Positions 31,594-41,302 are shown, counted from the stretch's first letter. The stretch: DNA of 64,000 nucleotides from UBA7067 sp051880615 (GCA_051880615.1 JBJEOH010000061.1:1-64000), one strand, 5' to 3'. The notes: a model not told the origin generated them from the sequence alone. Made by a program: numbers and translations.

Positions 31594-34005
31594 TTACAGC
31601 TTTTCAACCTTTGTGTAATTCTGCATTATCCTCTTAGTGCCGACGGTGTCGAACGCAATTTCAAGCATTGTGTCGTTGCCCATCGGTGTTGCGGTTATAA
31701 CCGTTCCCTCGCCGAATGCGGAGTGCTTAAGCCTGTCGCCCGGCTTGAAGGTCTGGCCTGCTCCCGTCGGCGCTGACTTTTTCGGGATATTCGGCTTCGG
31801 GAAGGCGCTCGGCTTGTTGCCGCCAAAGCCGCCAAAACCGCCTGTAAAGGTGTTCTGACCGATTCCGACTGTGCCGCCTCCGAACGAGGACGGAAAGCTC
31901 GGCACGCTTGTGGTGTACTCCATAAGCTCGCTTGGGATTTCGTCAAGAAAGCGTGACCCACGGTTGCGCTGAGTTGAGCCGAACAACATTCGCTCCTTTG
32001 CGTTCACAAGATAGAGCGCTTCCTTTGCCCTTGTGATGCCTACATATGCAAGACGGCGTTCCTCCTGCATTTCCTCCTCGCTCATTATCGACTGCATACC
32101 GGGGAAGATTCCGTCCTCCATTCCCGGAATGAACACAACGGGAAATTCAAGTCCCTTTGCGGCGTGGAGAGTCATCAGCACAACGCAGTCAGCTTCTTGG
32201 TCATAATTATCAACATCAGTAAACAGCGATATTTCCTCTAAAAAGCCGCTGAGCGTTGCCTCGTCGGGGTTGTCCTGCTCGTATTTAACTATGCTCGACA
32301 AAAGCTCATCTATATTTTCAATTCGCTCGGCGTGATCCTCTTTTTCAGTTTTCAGCCAGCTTATGTAATTCGTTTTCTCTAAAACTGCGTGGTAGATTTC
32401 TTCCAAATCGTTGCTGTCATCGTGTGCCATTTCGATAAGCGGCTCCATAAGCGCACAGAATTCCCTGAGCTTTGCACTCGCCCTTTTCAGCGGAGCGTAT
32501 TCATCGCAGTTCTTGATAACCTCGTATATACTTGTACCGATAACTCCTGCGATTTCTGCGGCGTGGTTGATTGTGGTGTCGCCGATTCCTCGCTTTGGCT
32601 TGTTGATAATTCTTCTCAGCCTAACATCATCGGACGGGTTGTTGATGAAGCTTAAGTATGAGGTGATGTCCTTGATTTCCTCTCGGTCATAGAAACGGTG
32701 ACCGCCGATAAGACGGTAGGGGATAGCGTTGCGGCTTAAGCTCTGTTCAACCGAGTTTGACTGTGCCTTCATACGGTAAAGCACAGCAAAGTCCGAGAAC
32801 TTCCTGCCTTTGCCGACAAGCTCGGAGATAGTCTGCGCAATGTAGTTGCCCTCGTCACGCTCATTTTGCGCCTTGTGCTGTATAATCTTTTCGCCGCCCT
32901 TGTTAGCTGTCCAAAGGGTCTTGCCTTTTCTCTCCTTATTGTTCTTTATCACGCTGTTTGCCGCGTCAAGAATAACCTGCGTTGAGCGGTAATTCTGTTC
33001 AAGGCGGATAACCTCAGCGTCGGGGTATGAGTCCTCGAAGCTTAAAATATTCTCAATCGTTGCGCCTCTGAATTTGTAAATACTCTGGTCGTCATCGCCT
33101 ACAACGCAGATGTTCTTGTGCGCGTCTGCAAGCATACTTACAAATTTGTACTGCACTGTGCTTGTGTCCTGATACTCGTCAACCATTATGTACTTGAATC
33201 TTCTTTGATAGTACTCCAAAACCTCGGAATGTTCCTCAAACAGCTTTACGGTGTTGAACAGCAAATCGTCAAAGTCCATAGCGTCTGAGGATTTCAGCTT
33301 TTTCGTGTAAAGCTCATATATTTTCGCAACCGTCATTTCGAGGTTGTCGTTACCGGCAAGCTTTGTGTACTCCTCGGGGGTTATCATCTTGTCTTTTGCA
33401 CGGGAAATTTTGTTGAGCGCAGTGCGGTGCGGCAGAATTTTCTCGTCGATATTCAGCGACTTCAGGCACTCCTTGACAACTCTGCGCTGGTCGTCGGTGT
33501 CGTAAACGGTGAAGCTGTGCGTGTAGCCGATTCTGTCGCCGTACTGTCTGAGCATACGGGCGCAGGTTGAGTGGAAAGTTGCCGCCCAGATGTCGTTGCC
33601 GCCCTCGGGAATTTTGGCGCAGATTCTGTCCTTAAGCTCGCCTGCCGCCTTGTTTGTAAAGGTGATTGCAAGAATCTGCCACGGCTGGGGAGCGTTTACT
33701 GCAAGACGGCGAGCAAGAGCGTCGCTCGGAGCTTGCTTTGTTTCGGCACAGCGTTTGATTTCCTCTGTTTCTTCTTCCGTGAGGTCATAGGGGATAAAGT
33801 CGCTGTTGTAGGCAATACCGTACTTTATCAGGCTTGCAATGCGGTTTACAAGCACCGTAGTCTTGCCGCTGCCTGCTCCTGCAAGAATCAGCACAGGGCC
33901 TTTAGCCTTGAATATTGCTTTTTTCTGCATATTGTTCATATTGGAAACTTCGTTTTCCATAATCTGTTGTCTGTATTTTAAAAGCTCTTCCTTGGTAAAT
34001 GTCAT
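31594..34005 (-). CDS. pcrA: UvrD/PcrA-type ATP-dependent DNA helicase
   Basis: The 803-residue superfamily 1A helicase unwinds DNA 3'-5' in repair and rolling-circle replication. Motifs are in order: Q (NNMQKKAI), Walker A LAGAGSGKTT, Ia ITFTNKAA, II VDEYQDTS, III VGDDDQSIYKFRGA, IV LEQNYRST, V TLHAAKGLEFPVV, VI AYVGITRAKE. A Gly/Phe-rich linker and a C-terminal PcrA tail (LKHSAFGEGTV) confirm the type. GAGGTG precedes the ATG. It is the first minus-strand chromosomal gene beyond attR and has its own terminator. Confidence 0.95.
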   Translation of the reverse strand: MTFTKEELLKYRQQIMENEVSNMNNMQKKAIFKAKGPVLILAGAGSGKTTVLVNRIASLIKYGIAYNSDFIPYDLTEEETEEIKRCAETKQAPSDALARRLAVNAPQPWQILAITFTNKAAGELKDRICAKIPEGGNDIWAATFHSTCARMLRQYGDRIGYTHSFTVYDTDDQRRVVKECLKSLNIDEKILPHRTALNKISRAKDKMITPEEYTKLAGNDNLEMTVAKIYELYTKKLKSSDAMDFDDLLFNTVKLFEEHSEVLEYYQRRFKYIMVDEYQDTSTVQYKFVSMLADAHKNICVVGDDDQSIYKFRGATIENILSFEDSYPDAEVIRLEQNYRSTQVILDAANSVIKNNKERKGKTLWTANKGGEKIIQHKAQNERDEGNYIAQTISELVGKGRKFSDFAVLYRMKAQSNSVEQSLSRNAIPYRLIGGHRFYDREEIKDITSYLSFINNPSDDVRLRRIINKPKRGIGDTTINHAAEIAGVIGTSIYEVIKNCDEYAPLKRASAKLREFCALMEPLIEMAHDDSNDLEEIYHAVLEKTNYISWLKTEKEDHAERIENIDELLSSIVKYEQDNPDEATLSGFLEEISLFTDVDNYDQEADCVVLMTLHAAKGLEFPVVFIPGMEDGIFPGMQSIMSEEEMQEERRLAYVGITRAKEALYLVNAKERMLFGSTQRNRGSRFLDEIPSELMEYTTSVPSFPSSFGGGTVGIGQNTFTGGFGGFGGNKPSAFPKPNIPKKSAPTGAGQTFKPGDRLKHSAFGEGTVITATPMGNDTMLEIAFDTVGTKRIMQNYTKVEKL

Positions 34006-34145
34006 TTAAGCACCTCAAAATTTAATATATAAAATTACAGTATGTCTATTTTACATTATTTCATTGACTGTTTAAACCCACTTGAGCAAAAAAACTGTGT
34101 TATTATTATACGATAAGTATAATAATACGAAACGCGAAAAAAGAA

Positions 34146-34176
34146 AAGGCCTGCAAACTCTAAAGCAGACCTTGAT
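34146..34176 (-). terminator. Terminator of the 34232-34816 gene
   Basis: AAGGTCTGC and GCAGGCCTT form a stem on the minus strand, followed there by TTCTTTTTT. Confidence 0.7.
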
Positions 34177-34231
34177 TGTTCTAATAGTGATGTTTGTTTA
34201 TGCTAATTTGTGTGTGCGACTAATACCTTTA

Positions 34232-34816
34232 TTAATAACTCTCTGACTTTGCTTCTGTTGTCGAGTTCGTCGCTGACTCCGTGCTGCTTTCCGCCTGTGG
34301 CACGCTGCCGAATTCAACCTGCTCTAAGCTTTTGCCGAGCATTTCCTGCTTTGTTTCATCGTCGGCAATATCGGTCTGGTCCATATTGTGGTAGCTCAGA
34401 AAATAGCTTCGAAAGCCGCTGTCGGTATGCTCGTTTTTTATAAAAGCAAGCACTGTGCGCTCCATAGGCTCGCCGCTGTTCAGCACTGCGTTTATCTTAA
34501 GCGTTGCAACATCGCCATCGTCATAGCTTGATATTTCATAAGACTTAACCTCAAGCGTGTTTACCTGCTCGCTGCTCTCTTTTGTTATTTCATTTTTCAG
34601 AATGTCGGGAATGACCTCATAAATCAGCTTGTCAGTCGCTTTCTCGGCTGTGTCGCTGTCGGCGTAATATTCGCCCTTAAGACCCGGATATTTTTTCAGA
34701 ACACTCTGACTCGGCGTGATTTTGGAAGTATTCGGGTCGGTGTAGCCGCCGTCACAGCCGAAAAGAAAAAGTGCAGCCGCAATAACAGCAACGCTCAGAG
34801 CAATAAATTTTTTCAT
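34232..34816 (-). CDS. Putative lipoprotein with Ser/Thr-rich tail
   Basis: The 194-residue protein has a lipoprotein signal with FLFGC at about residues 17-21. The mature part is acidic, and the C-terminal 25 residues are Ser/Thr/Glu-rich. No family is recognised. AGGA precedes the ATG at 34816; the longer frame runs back into the glycosyltransferase gene. It lies 22 bp after that gene on the same strand and probably shares its transcript. Confidence 0.55.
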   Translation of the reverse strand: MKKFIALSVAVIAAALFLFGCDGGYTDPNTSKITPSQSVLKKYPGLKGEYYADSDTAEKATDKLIYEVIPDILKNEITKESSEQVNTLEVKSYEISSYDDGDVATLKINAVLNSGEPMERTVLAFIKNEHTDSGFRSYFLSYHNMDQTDIADDETKQEMLGKSLEQVEFGSVPQAESSTESATNSTTEAKSESY

Positions 34817-34838
34817 AATGTCCTGCCTTTCAAACAAG

Positions 34839-35780
34839 TTATTTAATGAATTTTTCAACAATAAATCTTGGACGATGCTTTGTTTCAAGGTAAATTTTAC
34901 CGAGGTACTCGCCGATTATGCCGATTGCAAGCAGCTGCAGTCCGCCGAGTGCCCATATAGACACGATAAGACTCGTCCAGCCGAGCGTGGTTTGACCTGT
35001 AAAGTGAGAAATCAGCGAGTAGATGAGCATTAATATGCTTACTACAAATACGATTGCGCCGAGGACTGTGATAAAGCGAATTGGCTTTATGCTCAGAGAG
35101 GTTACACCCTCCCACGCAAGAGCAAGCATCTTCTTGAGCGGATATTTGCTCTCACCTGCAAGGCGTTCCTTGCGCTCGTACTCTACCGTGTCGGTTTTAA
35201 AGCCTATCATCGGGACCATACCTCTTAAAAAGAGGTTGACCTCTCCGAAGTTTTCAAATTCATTCAAAGCACGCTTGCTCATAAGCCTGTAGTCGGCGTG
35301 ATTGAACACAACCTCAGCGCCGAGAAATTTGAGTATCTTATAAAAGCCCTCGGCTGTGAAACGCTTGAAAAATGTGTCGGTCTTGCGCTTGCTTCTTACG
35401 CCGTAGACGATATCACAGCCGTTTTCGTATTTATCAAGCATTTTATCAATAGCGTCGATATCGTCCTGCAAATCTGCGTCTATTGAAATTACAGCATCGG
35501 CATACTCCTTTGCAACCATAAGACCGCCGTAAAGAGCGTTCTGATGACCTCGGTTGCGTGACATTTTCAGCCCTACAACAAGATCATATTCATTGTGAAG
35601 ACTCTCAATAATCTCCCATGTTTTGTCCTTTGAGCCGTCGTCAATATACATTATTCTGCTGTCACGCGAAATTTTTCCGCTGTCAATAAGCGTATGCATT
35701 TTGTGAATAAGCTTCTGCGTTGTGTCGTTAAGAATCTCCTGCTCGTTATAGCAGGGTACAGCGAGATATAGTGTAGTCAA
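34839..35780 (-). CDS. Family 2 glycosyltransferase, polyprenyl-phosphate type, with membrane anchor
   Basis: The 313-residue protein has a GT-A domain (about 1-225): VPCYNEQEIL, MYIDDGSKDKTWE, VISIDADLQDD with the DxD metal site, then ERLAGESKYPLKKM. Two C-terminal membrane helices follow (about 235-300). The layout matches the DPM1/GtrB/CsbB class, which loads a sugar onto undecaprenyl phosphate. The start is TTG at 35780 with AAGGA just upstream. The sugar cannot be told from sequence. Confidence 0.85.
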   Translation of the reverse strand: MTTLYLAVPCYNEQEILNDTTQKLIHKMHTLIDSGKISRDSRIMYIDDGSKDKTWEIIESLHNEYDLVVGLKMSRNRGHQNALYGGLMVAKEYADAVISIDADLQDDIDAIDKMLDKYENGCDIVYGVRSKRKTDTFFKRFTAEGFYKILKFLGAEVVFNHADYRLMSKRALNEFENFGEVNLFLRGMVPMIGFKTDTVEYERKERLAGESKYPLKKMLALAWEGVTSLSIKPIRFITVLGAIVFVVSILMLIYSLISHFTGQTTLGWTSLIVSIWALGGLQLLAIGIIGEYLGKIYLETKHRPRFIVEKFIK

Positions 35781-36117
35781 AATCCTTCCACCTTAACTTT
35801 TGTTATATTATCGAATATATATTCTACATTACTGAAATACATTTATCAATAATTAATTGTGCTGAATTTAATGGTGTAAAGCAACAGAAATTTGTGCCGT
35901 GAAGTTAAAATATTACGAATATTACGATGAGCTTATCATGCTGCAGCAAACAGAATTGAAAAGATATCCAAGGGTGAATGTTGTTCTACATAATTTTACA
36001 TGAAAACTACGGTTTCACGGCGGAAATTAAATTATTTCACAAAAAGTATAATCAAACAAGAAAATGTTGCTTTAGTTTTCACAAACACAAGATATAGAAA
36101 AATCAACCTAAGTTGAA
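35781..36117. other. AT-rich intergenic stretch with no gene seen
   Basis: No frame with a ribosome-binding site and protein-like composition was found. The only clear signal between the glycosyltransferase gene and the DUF6514 gene is the promoter at 36118. Confidence 0.5.
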
Positions 36118-36146
36118 TTGTTAAAAATATGTAAAAATAGTATAAT
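36118..36146 (+). promoter_or_regulatory. Promoter upstream of the DUF6514 gene
   Basis: TTGTTA (36118-36123), 17-bp spacer, perfect TATAAT (36141-36146). The gene starts about 87 bp downstream. Confidence 0.6.
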
Positions 36147-36232
36147 ATACATGCTGAGGGACAATATATTAATATGTATAGAAGATTTTTTAGAAGTTTT
36201 TTTGTTGAGTTAAGTTTGGAGGATGTATAGCG

Positions 36233-36478
36233 TTGAGTAGTTGCATACAAAACAAAGAGCGTTATCTGCTTGTCAGATCAGATGGCGCAGGTGTTGAGGA
36301 GTACGGAATAAAAGCCATAAGCGACGACGGCGCTGAGGTTGTAATAGGAAATATATCTGACGACATAGAATTTGCAATGAGGGTTATGGGTTTTCTTAAC
36401 GAAAATGAAGTAGCGCCCGAGCATCTGCTGCAGATTCTTGAGGAGATACTATGCGGTTGGATTTGCTTGGATGATTAA
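36233..36478 (+). CDS. Small DUF6514-like protein
   Basis: The 81-residue protein carries YGIKAISDD..EVVIGNISDD.EFAMRVMGFLNENEVAPEHLLQILEEIL, the pattern of DUF6514 proteins of Clostridia, whose function is unknown. Translation starts at TTG 36233, 8 bp after GGAGGATG. It has its own promoter and stands alone. Confidence 0.65.
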   Translation: MSSCIQNKERYLLVRSDGAGVEEYGIKAISDDGAEVVIGNISDDIEFAMRVMGFLNENEVAPEHLLQILEEILCGWICLDD

Positions 36479-36497
36479 GGGAGTAATAGCAAAGACT

Positions 36498-36842
36498 GTT
36501 ACAAAGGTAACAAATTACAAACTAATTTTACAATACAGAGATGATTTTCGTTAGATTTCCTCTGCTTAGATGCCGCCTAAAGTTACGCGAGAATGAAAAA
36601 TAAATTACAAATTGTATAAATTCGCAATAATATTACACTCTTGTAACCAAAAGGTTAAAATATAAAAAGACCGTGTTTATGCGATAAAACCGCATTTTCA
36701 AGAAATTGAAACGCATTGAATGTTATGGTTTGGTTAAAATAATAACAAAAAGTAGAAAAAATTTTATATAAATTGCTTTATTTTTCAAATTTGCTTGAAT
36801 TCCATAAAGGAATGTGTTACACTGTAACCAAATTGTTACAGT
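36498..36842. promoter_or_regulatory. Three GTAAC palindromes upstream of the NlpC/P60 gene
   Basis: GTTAC-AAAG-GTAAC at 36498-36511, TAACC-AAAA-GGTTA at 36644-36657 (within TTGTAACC) and ACTGTAAC-CAAATT-GTTACAGT at 36821-36842. The last is followed by TTTTTCTTTT and could act as an attenuator. The rest of this 480-bp gap is AT-rich with no gene seen. A shared operator is possible but unproven. Confidence 0.45.
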
Positions 36843-36962
36843 TTTTCTTTTCAGTTCGGTTTTTCGGACATTAAATTTTAATCCTAAGTTGTTGTGCAAA
36901 GAAAAACAAGTTGAATATACGATGATTTGTTGTAAACAAAGAATTCAGGAGGTACTAAAGCG

Positions 36963-38828
36963 ATGCAGAATTCATTTCAGAAAACAGGCAAGGCTGTGAT
37001 TTCGCTGCTTCTGGCAGTTGCGATAATTTTTTCGATTTTAGCAGTTGGAACAGTTTCTGCCTTTGCCGCAACCAGCACAGGCGTGGGACTCAGTGCTTAT
37101 TGCCTTAATGCTTATTATGAGCAATGGGATTATGTTTGGGGCGGAGCTACCCCGGGCGCGGTTGACTGCTCCGGACTTATCTATTCATATAACGGCGTTG
37201 GCGGTATAAGAACCGATATGCTTGCATCTTCAAATGAGTGGGGCTATGTTTCAAACGGTATTCCGAGAATTCACGGTCTCGGTCTTCATATGCCGGGTCA
37301 TGTTGGCGTTTATGTAGGCAACGGACTTGAGGTTGACGCAAGAAGTTCTTACTATGATATGTGCTACGGCTCAATTTATGACCTTAATTGGGTTGAGTGG
37401 TTCAAAATATACGGTGTAAGCTACCCGACAACAGGCTGGGTGCTTTACAACGGTGACAGCTACTATTATGAGAACGGTCAGTATGTAGTAAGCACATCGA
37501 GAACACTTGACGGTGTAAAATACACCTTCGGTTCAGACGGCGTTTCAAATATTGATCCTCCGTCAAGCGCTTACAGCCATACAGACTACAGCTCAACTTC
37601 CGGCGGATCTTCAAACGGCTCATCAAGCAACACATCAAAGGATGACGGTATTCTGAGAGTTGGCTCTGAGGGCTCAAAGGTTGAAAAGCTTCAGAAGGAC
37701 TTAAAGGCAGCCGGATATTACGACGAAGAAGTAACAGGCTACTTCGGACAGTACACAGAGTCGTGCGTAAAGCAGTTCCAGAAGGATATGGGACTTCTTG
37801 TTGACGGCGAGGTTGGACCGTACACACTGGCAGCACTCGCAAGCTACGAGGCACCGACAGAGAAGAAGACCGAAGCACCGACAGAAAAGAAACCTGAGCC
37901 TACACAGGCTCCTACATATGACGAATCCGAGGATTCGATTACAATGGCTACAGACGCAGCAGATGATTTTGACGATGCAATAGAGGCTACCGATCCTGAA
38001 GTTGAGTCTGCAACCGAGCCGGAAACAAAGGCTCCTACAGAGAAGCCTACTGAGGCTCCGACACCTGCACCTACAGAACCGCCAAAGGTTGACAAGCTTG
38101 CACTCGGCGGCGAGGGAGAAAAGGTAGAACAGCTTCAGACAAGACTTGCTGAGTTAAGATACTACTTCGGTCATATCACCGGTGTATTTGATGAAAGAAC
38201 ATATGGCGCAATGCAGGCATATTTCGCTGCTTCAGAGCTTAAGCCTGTTGATGAAATGACTGACGAGCAGTTTGAGGTTCTCCTCTCAGACGCAGCAGTT
38301 AAGTCACCGGAATATACAAATCTGCAGTTTGGTTACACAGGCACAGATGTAACAGCACTTCAGAAGCTTCTCATTGAAGCTGGTTATATGAACGGCGAGG
38401 CTTCAGGCATATTTGATGAAAAGACACAGGATGCCGTTAAGCTTGCTCAGGCAAACTTCGCACTTGAGGTTGACGGTATTGCAGACCCTGAGTTTATCTC
38501 AGCTTTAGAGGCTCAGATTGCAGCTTCACAGGAAACTGAGCCGGAGACAGAAGCTCCGACACAGGCACCGACACAGGCTCCGACAAGCACAGAGGAAGGC
38601 AAGACAACTCAGGCTACAACACCTACAAGCTCAACGACATCTACAAATACAAAGACTGTAACAACTTCTTCTACAACAACACAGGGTAAGGGTACGGCTC
38701 AGACCGGCTCAACTTCAACCTTCATCTGGGTTGCAGCAATCCTGTTCTTCATCTCAGTTCTTTCTCTTGCAGTATTCACAACACAGAGCAACAGAAAAAA
38801 CCGTGTTGGTCGTTATTATCGCAAGTGA
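36963..38828 (+). CDS. Secreted NlpC/P60 peptidoglycan hydrolase with three PG-binding domains and a C-terminal anchor
   Basis: The 621-residue protein has a signal peptide (about 1-36) and an NlpC/P60 catalytic domain (about 40-160) with Cys about 69 in VDCSGLIY and His in PGHVGVYVG. Three peptidoglycan-binding_1 domains follow (about 230-295, 375-440, 455-515), each with LxxGxxGxxVxxLQ and a variant of QxxxGLxVDG. Thr/Pro/Glu-rich spacers separate the last parts, and a membrane helix (about 590-610) with a basic tail anchors the C-terminus. NlpC/P60 enzymes cut D-Glu/diaminopimelate peptide bonds in the wall. AGGAGG precedes the ATG. Confidence 0.88.
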   Translation: MQNSFQKTGKAVISLLLAVAIIFSILAVGTVSAFAATSTGVGLSAYCLNAYYEQWDYVWGGATPGAVDCSGLIYSYNGVGGIRTDMLASSNEWGYVSNGIPRIHGLGLHMPGHVGVYVGNGLEVDARSSYYDMCYGSIYDLNWVEWFKIYGVSYPTTGWVLYNGDSYYYENGQYVVSTSRTLDGVKYTFGSDGVSNIDPPSSAYSHTDYSSTSGGSSNGSSSNTSKDDGILRVGSEGSKVEKLQKDLKAAGYYDEEVTGYFGQYTESCVKQFQKDMGLLVDGEVGPYTLAALASYEAPTEKKTEAPTEKKPEPTQAPTYDESEDSITMATDAADDFDDAIEATDPEVESATEPETKAPTEKPTEAPTPAPTEPPKVDKLALGGEGEKVEQLQTRLAELRYYFGHITGVFDERTYGAMQAYFAASELKPVDEMTDEQFEVLLSDAAVKSPEYTNLQFGYTGTDVTALQKLLIEAGYMNGEASGIFDEKTQDAVKLAQANFALEVDGIADPEFISALEAQIAASQETEPETEAPTQAPTQAPTSTEEGKTTQATTPTSSTTSTNTKTVTTSSTTTQGKGTAQTGSTSTFIWVAAILFFISVLSLAVFTTQSNRKNRVGRYYRK

Positions 38829-38860
38829 TAATAAGAGCGAAAAAGAATAACAAAAAAATT

Positions 38861-38888
38861 AGCAGCCGCTGAAAAGCGGCTGCTTTTG
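38861..38888 (+). terminator. Terminator after the NlpC/P60 gene
   Basis: AGCAGCCGCT (38861-38870) pairs with AGCGGCTGCT (38875-38884) with a GAAA loop, followed by TTTG. Confidence 0.85.
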
Positions 38889-39016
38889 TTTTGCTTGCAT
38901 TTTCTGATAAAAAGAAAATTCCGCGCGGCATTAGCGCAAAAGTATTATATAGAAGTAAATTAATACGATTATATACAAATGTGATTATGCGTGCTGACAT
39001 ATATTTTGCATAGTAA

Positions 39017-39604
39017 TTACTTATCCAAAAGACTGTCAAGCGTTTCCTTTACAAAGTCTTGGTTGCCTGTCAGCAGGGCGATTACTGCGCTGTAGATAAC
39101 ATCGGGTTTTTCAAGAAAATGCTCTTTAATCACCCTCGCCTGTTCGCGGTCAGCGACATTTAATGACAATGTCAGCAAATCGCCGTCATCGCCGCCGAGT
39201 ATCTTGCACTCAACCTTGAGGCAGTTGTTGATTGGCGTAATGATTACGGTGTTCTCGCGTTCGCGTTTTTCTTTTTCATAAAGCGTCAGTGCAGTTCCGA
39301 CAGCTCTGTCGCGCACAGAAGGCGGCAGACTTTCTTCAAGCTCGGCTGCAATTCTGCTGCCCGACGCGGTTAATACACAACATTCATCTTCAATCGTAAC
39401 ATTGCCCTTTGCTATAAGGTCGCTTATGCAGTCCGAAACCTCAAAGTAATTCACAAGCTGCGAGCTTATAAGCGCCTGCGCAAGGCTTTCGCGAGTGAGT
39501 TTGAGACCGGTTTTATCAAGAATATAGCAAATAAGAATTTTTATGTCTTGTTTGCTGCGAAGTCCACCCGGGCGAATTCCTGCATCAAGTGCGTCGTTGT
39601 GCAT
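39017..39604 (-). CDS. DUF4364 family protein
   Basis: The 195-residue protein has an N-terminal winged-helix-like region (KQDIKILICYILDKTGLKLTRESLAQAL...VSDCISDLIAKGNV) and a mixed C-terminal domain, as in DUF4364 proteins common in Clostridia. They look like DNA-binding regulators, but the targets are unknown. The gene is single, with a weak ribosome-binding site (TTGGATG). Confidence 0.75.
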   Translation of the reverse strand: MHNDALDAGIRPGGLRSKQDIKILICYILDKTGLKLTRESLAQALISSQLVNYFEVSDCISDLIAKGNVTIEDECCVLTASGSRIAAELEESLPPSVRDRAVGTALTLYEKEKRERENTVIITPINNCLKVECKILGGDDGDLLTLSLNVADREQARVIKEHFLEKPDVIYSAVIALLTGNQDFVKETLDSLLDK

Positions 39605-39753
39605 AATATCACATCCAATCGGTTATGGTTATAATAAACTTTATTTATCGTATGATTATTATATCACGGCGGTGCTTTACGGGCAAGTAGCCGAAAAAAT
39701 TATAAATTGAGAATGAATTAATTGTAATAATTATGTCAGTTATTTAAAAAATA

Positions 39754-39782
39754 TTGCAAAAAATTTTTTTATGCTGTATGCT
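39754..39782 (+). promoter_or_regulatory. Candidate promoter of the NfeD-SPFH operon
   Basis: TTGCAA (39754-39759), 17-bp spacer, TATGCT (39777-39782), about 26 bp before the start codon. Confidence 0.4.
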
Positions 39783-39808
39783 ATGGATAAGCGAAGGGAG
39801 GTATGACA

Positions 39809-40258
39809 ATGGAAACATATATGCCGTTTGTATGGGTTGGCTTTGCCCTGTTTGCGCTGCTTGTTGAAGCTGGAACCTCACAGTTGATTTCAATTTGGTT
39901 TTCACTCGGAGCGTTCGGCGGAGCAATATGCTGTATCTTTACGGACAATATCGTTATCCAGGTTTTTGTTTTTATTATCGTCACAACGCTTTCTCTTGTG
40001 ATTACCCGTCCGCTTGTCAAAAAATTCAAGCAGAAAAACGGTGAGGTCAAAACAAATCTTGACAGAGTCATAGGCTGTGAAGCTACTCTTACAAAGGATA
40101 TTACTAAGGATAATCCGGGAGAGCTTAAAGTGCTTGGAGACTATTGGTCGGTAATAAGCCGTGACGGAAGTGAAATCAGAAGCGGAACAAGAGTTAAGGT
40201 GCTTGAAATAAACGGCACAAAGCTTGTTGTCGAAGAGGTTTATTCGCTTGTGAAGTAA
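39809..40258 (+). CDS. NfeD-like membrane protein
   Basis: The 149-residue protein has three hydrophobic helices (about 5-70) and a C-terminal OB-fold domain (about 80-149; GCEATLTKDI, GSEIRSGTRVKVLEING). This short NfeD form is the usual partner of SPFH/flotillin proteins in membrane microdomains. I chose the ATG at 39809 because AGGGAGG ends 7 bp upstream; the ATG at 39803 is too close to it. The SPFH gene follows after 29 bp. Confidence 0.88.
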   Translation: METYMPFVWVGFALFALLVEAGTSQLISIWFSLGAFGGAICCIFTDNIVIQVFVFIIVTTLSLVITRPLVKKFKQKNGEVKTNLDRVIGCEATLTKDITKDNPGELKVLGDYWSVISRDGSEIRSGTRVKVLEINGTKLVVEEVYSLVK

Positions 40259-40287
40259 TTATATTATCAGAAAGGTAGGAATTGTTT

Positions 40288-41199
40288 ATGGTAGCACTTA
40301 TTATCATAGCGGTTATTGCGATTATTGTTTTGTTGGTGATTGTGTCAAACATCAAGGTTGTGTCACAGTCAAACGCGTTTGTTATTGAAAGACTCGGCGC
40401 ATACTCTTCAACATGGGGTCAGGGTCTTCATGTTAAAATTCCGATTATTGACAGAATAGCAAAAAAAGTTTCTCTTAAGGAGCAGGTGGTCGATTTTCCG
40501 CCTCAGCCTGTTATCACCAAGGATAATGTTACTATGCAGATTGACACTGTTGTGTATTTCCAGATTACAGACCCGAAGCTTTATGCATACGGCGTTGTTG
40601 ACCCGATTTTCGCAATAGAAAATCTCACTGCAACCACTCTGCGTAACATCATCGGCGATTTGGAGCTTGACCATACTCTTACATCTCGTGATGACATCAA
40701 TGAGAGAATCAGAATTATACTTGACGAAGCAACCGACGCTTGGGGCATCAAGGTTAAGAGAGTAGAGCTTAAAAACATTCTTCCGCCGAGAGAGATTCAG
40801 GAGGCTATGGAGAAGCAGATGAAGGCTGAGCGTGAAAGACGCGCGAAAATTCTTGACGCTGAGGGCGAAAAGAAGAGTGCCATTCTTATTGCAGAGGGTC
40901 GCAAGGAAAGCGCAATATTAGAGGCTGACGCTATCAAAGAGGCAAAAATCCGCGAGGCTCAGGGTGAAGCCGAGGCTATTTTGTCTGTTCAGAAGGCATA
41001 TGCAGATTCACTGAGAATGTTAAACGAAGCAAACCCGAGCGAGGCTGTAATTGCACTCAAAAGTCTTGAGTCATTCCAGAAAGCGGCAGACGGCAAGGCA
41101 ACAAAGATTATTATTCCCTCGGAAATTCAGTCGCTTGCAGGTCTTGCAACCTCATTTAAGGAAATTATCAAGAACGATGAACCTAAGGTTAAGCAATAA
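40288..41199 (+). CDS. SPFH/band 7 (stomatin, QmcA-like) membrane protein
   Basis: The 303-residue protein has an N-terminal membrane helix (about 1-22) and a band 7 domain (about 25-195: FVIERLGAYSSTWGQGLHVKIP, VDFPPQPVITKDNV, LPPREIQEAMEKQMKAERERRA). An Ala/Glu/Lys coiled coil (about 185-245) and a conserved IIIPSEIQSLAGL tail complete it. The family forms large oligomeric cages at the membrane, often with NfeD and FtsH. The ATG at 40288 is preferred over TTG at 40282. Confidence 0.92.
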   Translation: MVALIIIAVIAIIVLLVIVSNIKVVSQSNAFVIERLGAYSSTWGQGLHVKIPIIDRIAKKVSLKEQVVDFPPQPVITKDNVTMQIDTVVYFQITDPKLYAYGVVDPIFAIENLTATTLRNIIGDLELDHTLTSRDDINERIRIILDEATDAWGIKVKRVELKNILPPREIQEAMEKQMKAERERRAKILDAEGEKKSAILIAEGRKESAILEADAIKEAKIREAQGEAEAILSVQKAYADSLRMLNEANPSEAVIALKSLESFQKAADGKATKIIIPSEIQSLAGLATSFKEIIKNDEPKVKQ

Positions 41200-41267
41200 T
41201 TTTTGCTCGCTAAAATGGTAAAAACTGAAAAATTGCCTGAAATTCGCTTTAAAATTCTTGCAGGGTC

Positions 41268-41296
41268 TTGAATTTATTCCCCAAATGAAATACAAT
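41268..41296 (+). promoter_or_regulatory. Promoter of the purine operon
   Basis: TTGAAT (41268-41273), 17-bp spacer, TACAAT (41291-41296). Transcription would start near 41303 and give a leader of about 170 nt before purE. Confidence 0.6.
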
Positions 41297-41302
41297 ATAA
41301 GG

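Noticed and set aside
34839..35780. Glycosyltransferase as part of the mobile element
   Set aside because: It lies beyond attR and pcrA and has the base composition and codon use of the chromosome.
36479..36962. c-di-AMP (ydaO-type) riboswitch upstream of the NlpC/P60 gene
   Set aside because: This gene family often has one, but none of the conserved core sequences of that riboswitch could be found here; only GTAAC palindromes are visible.
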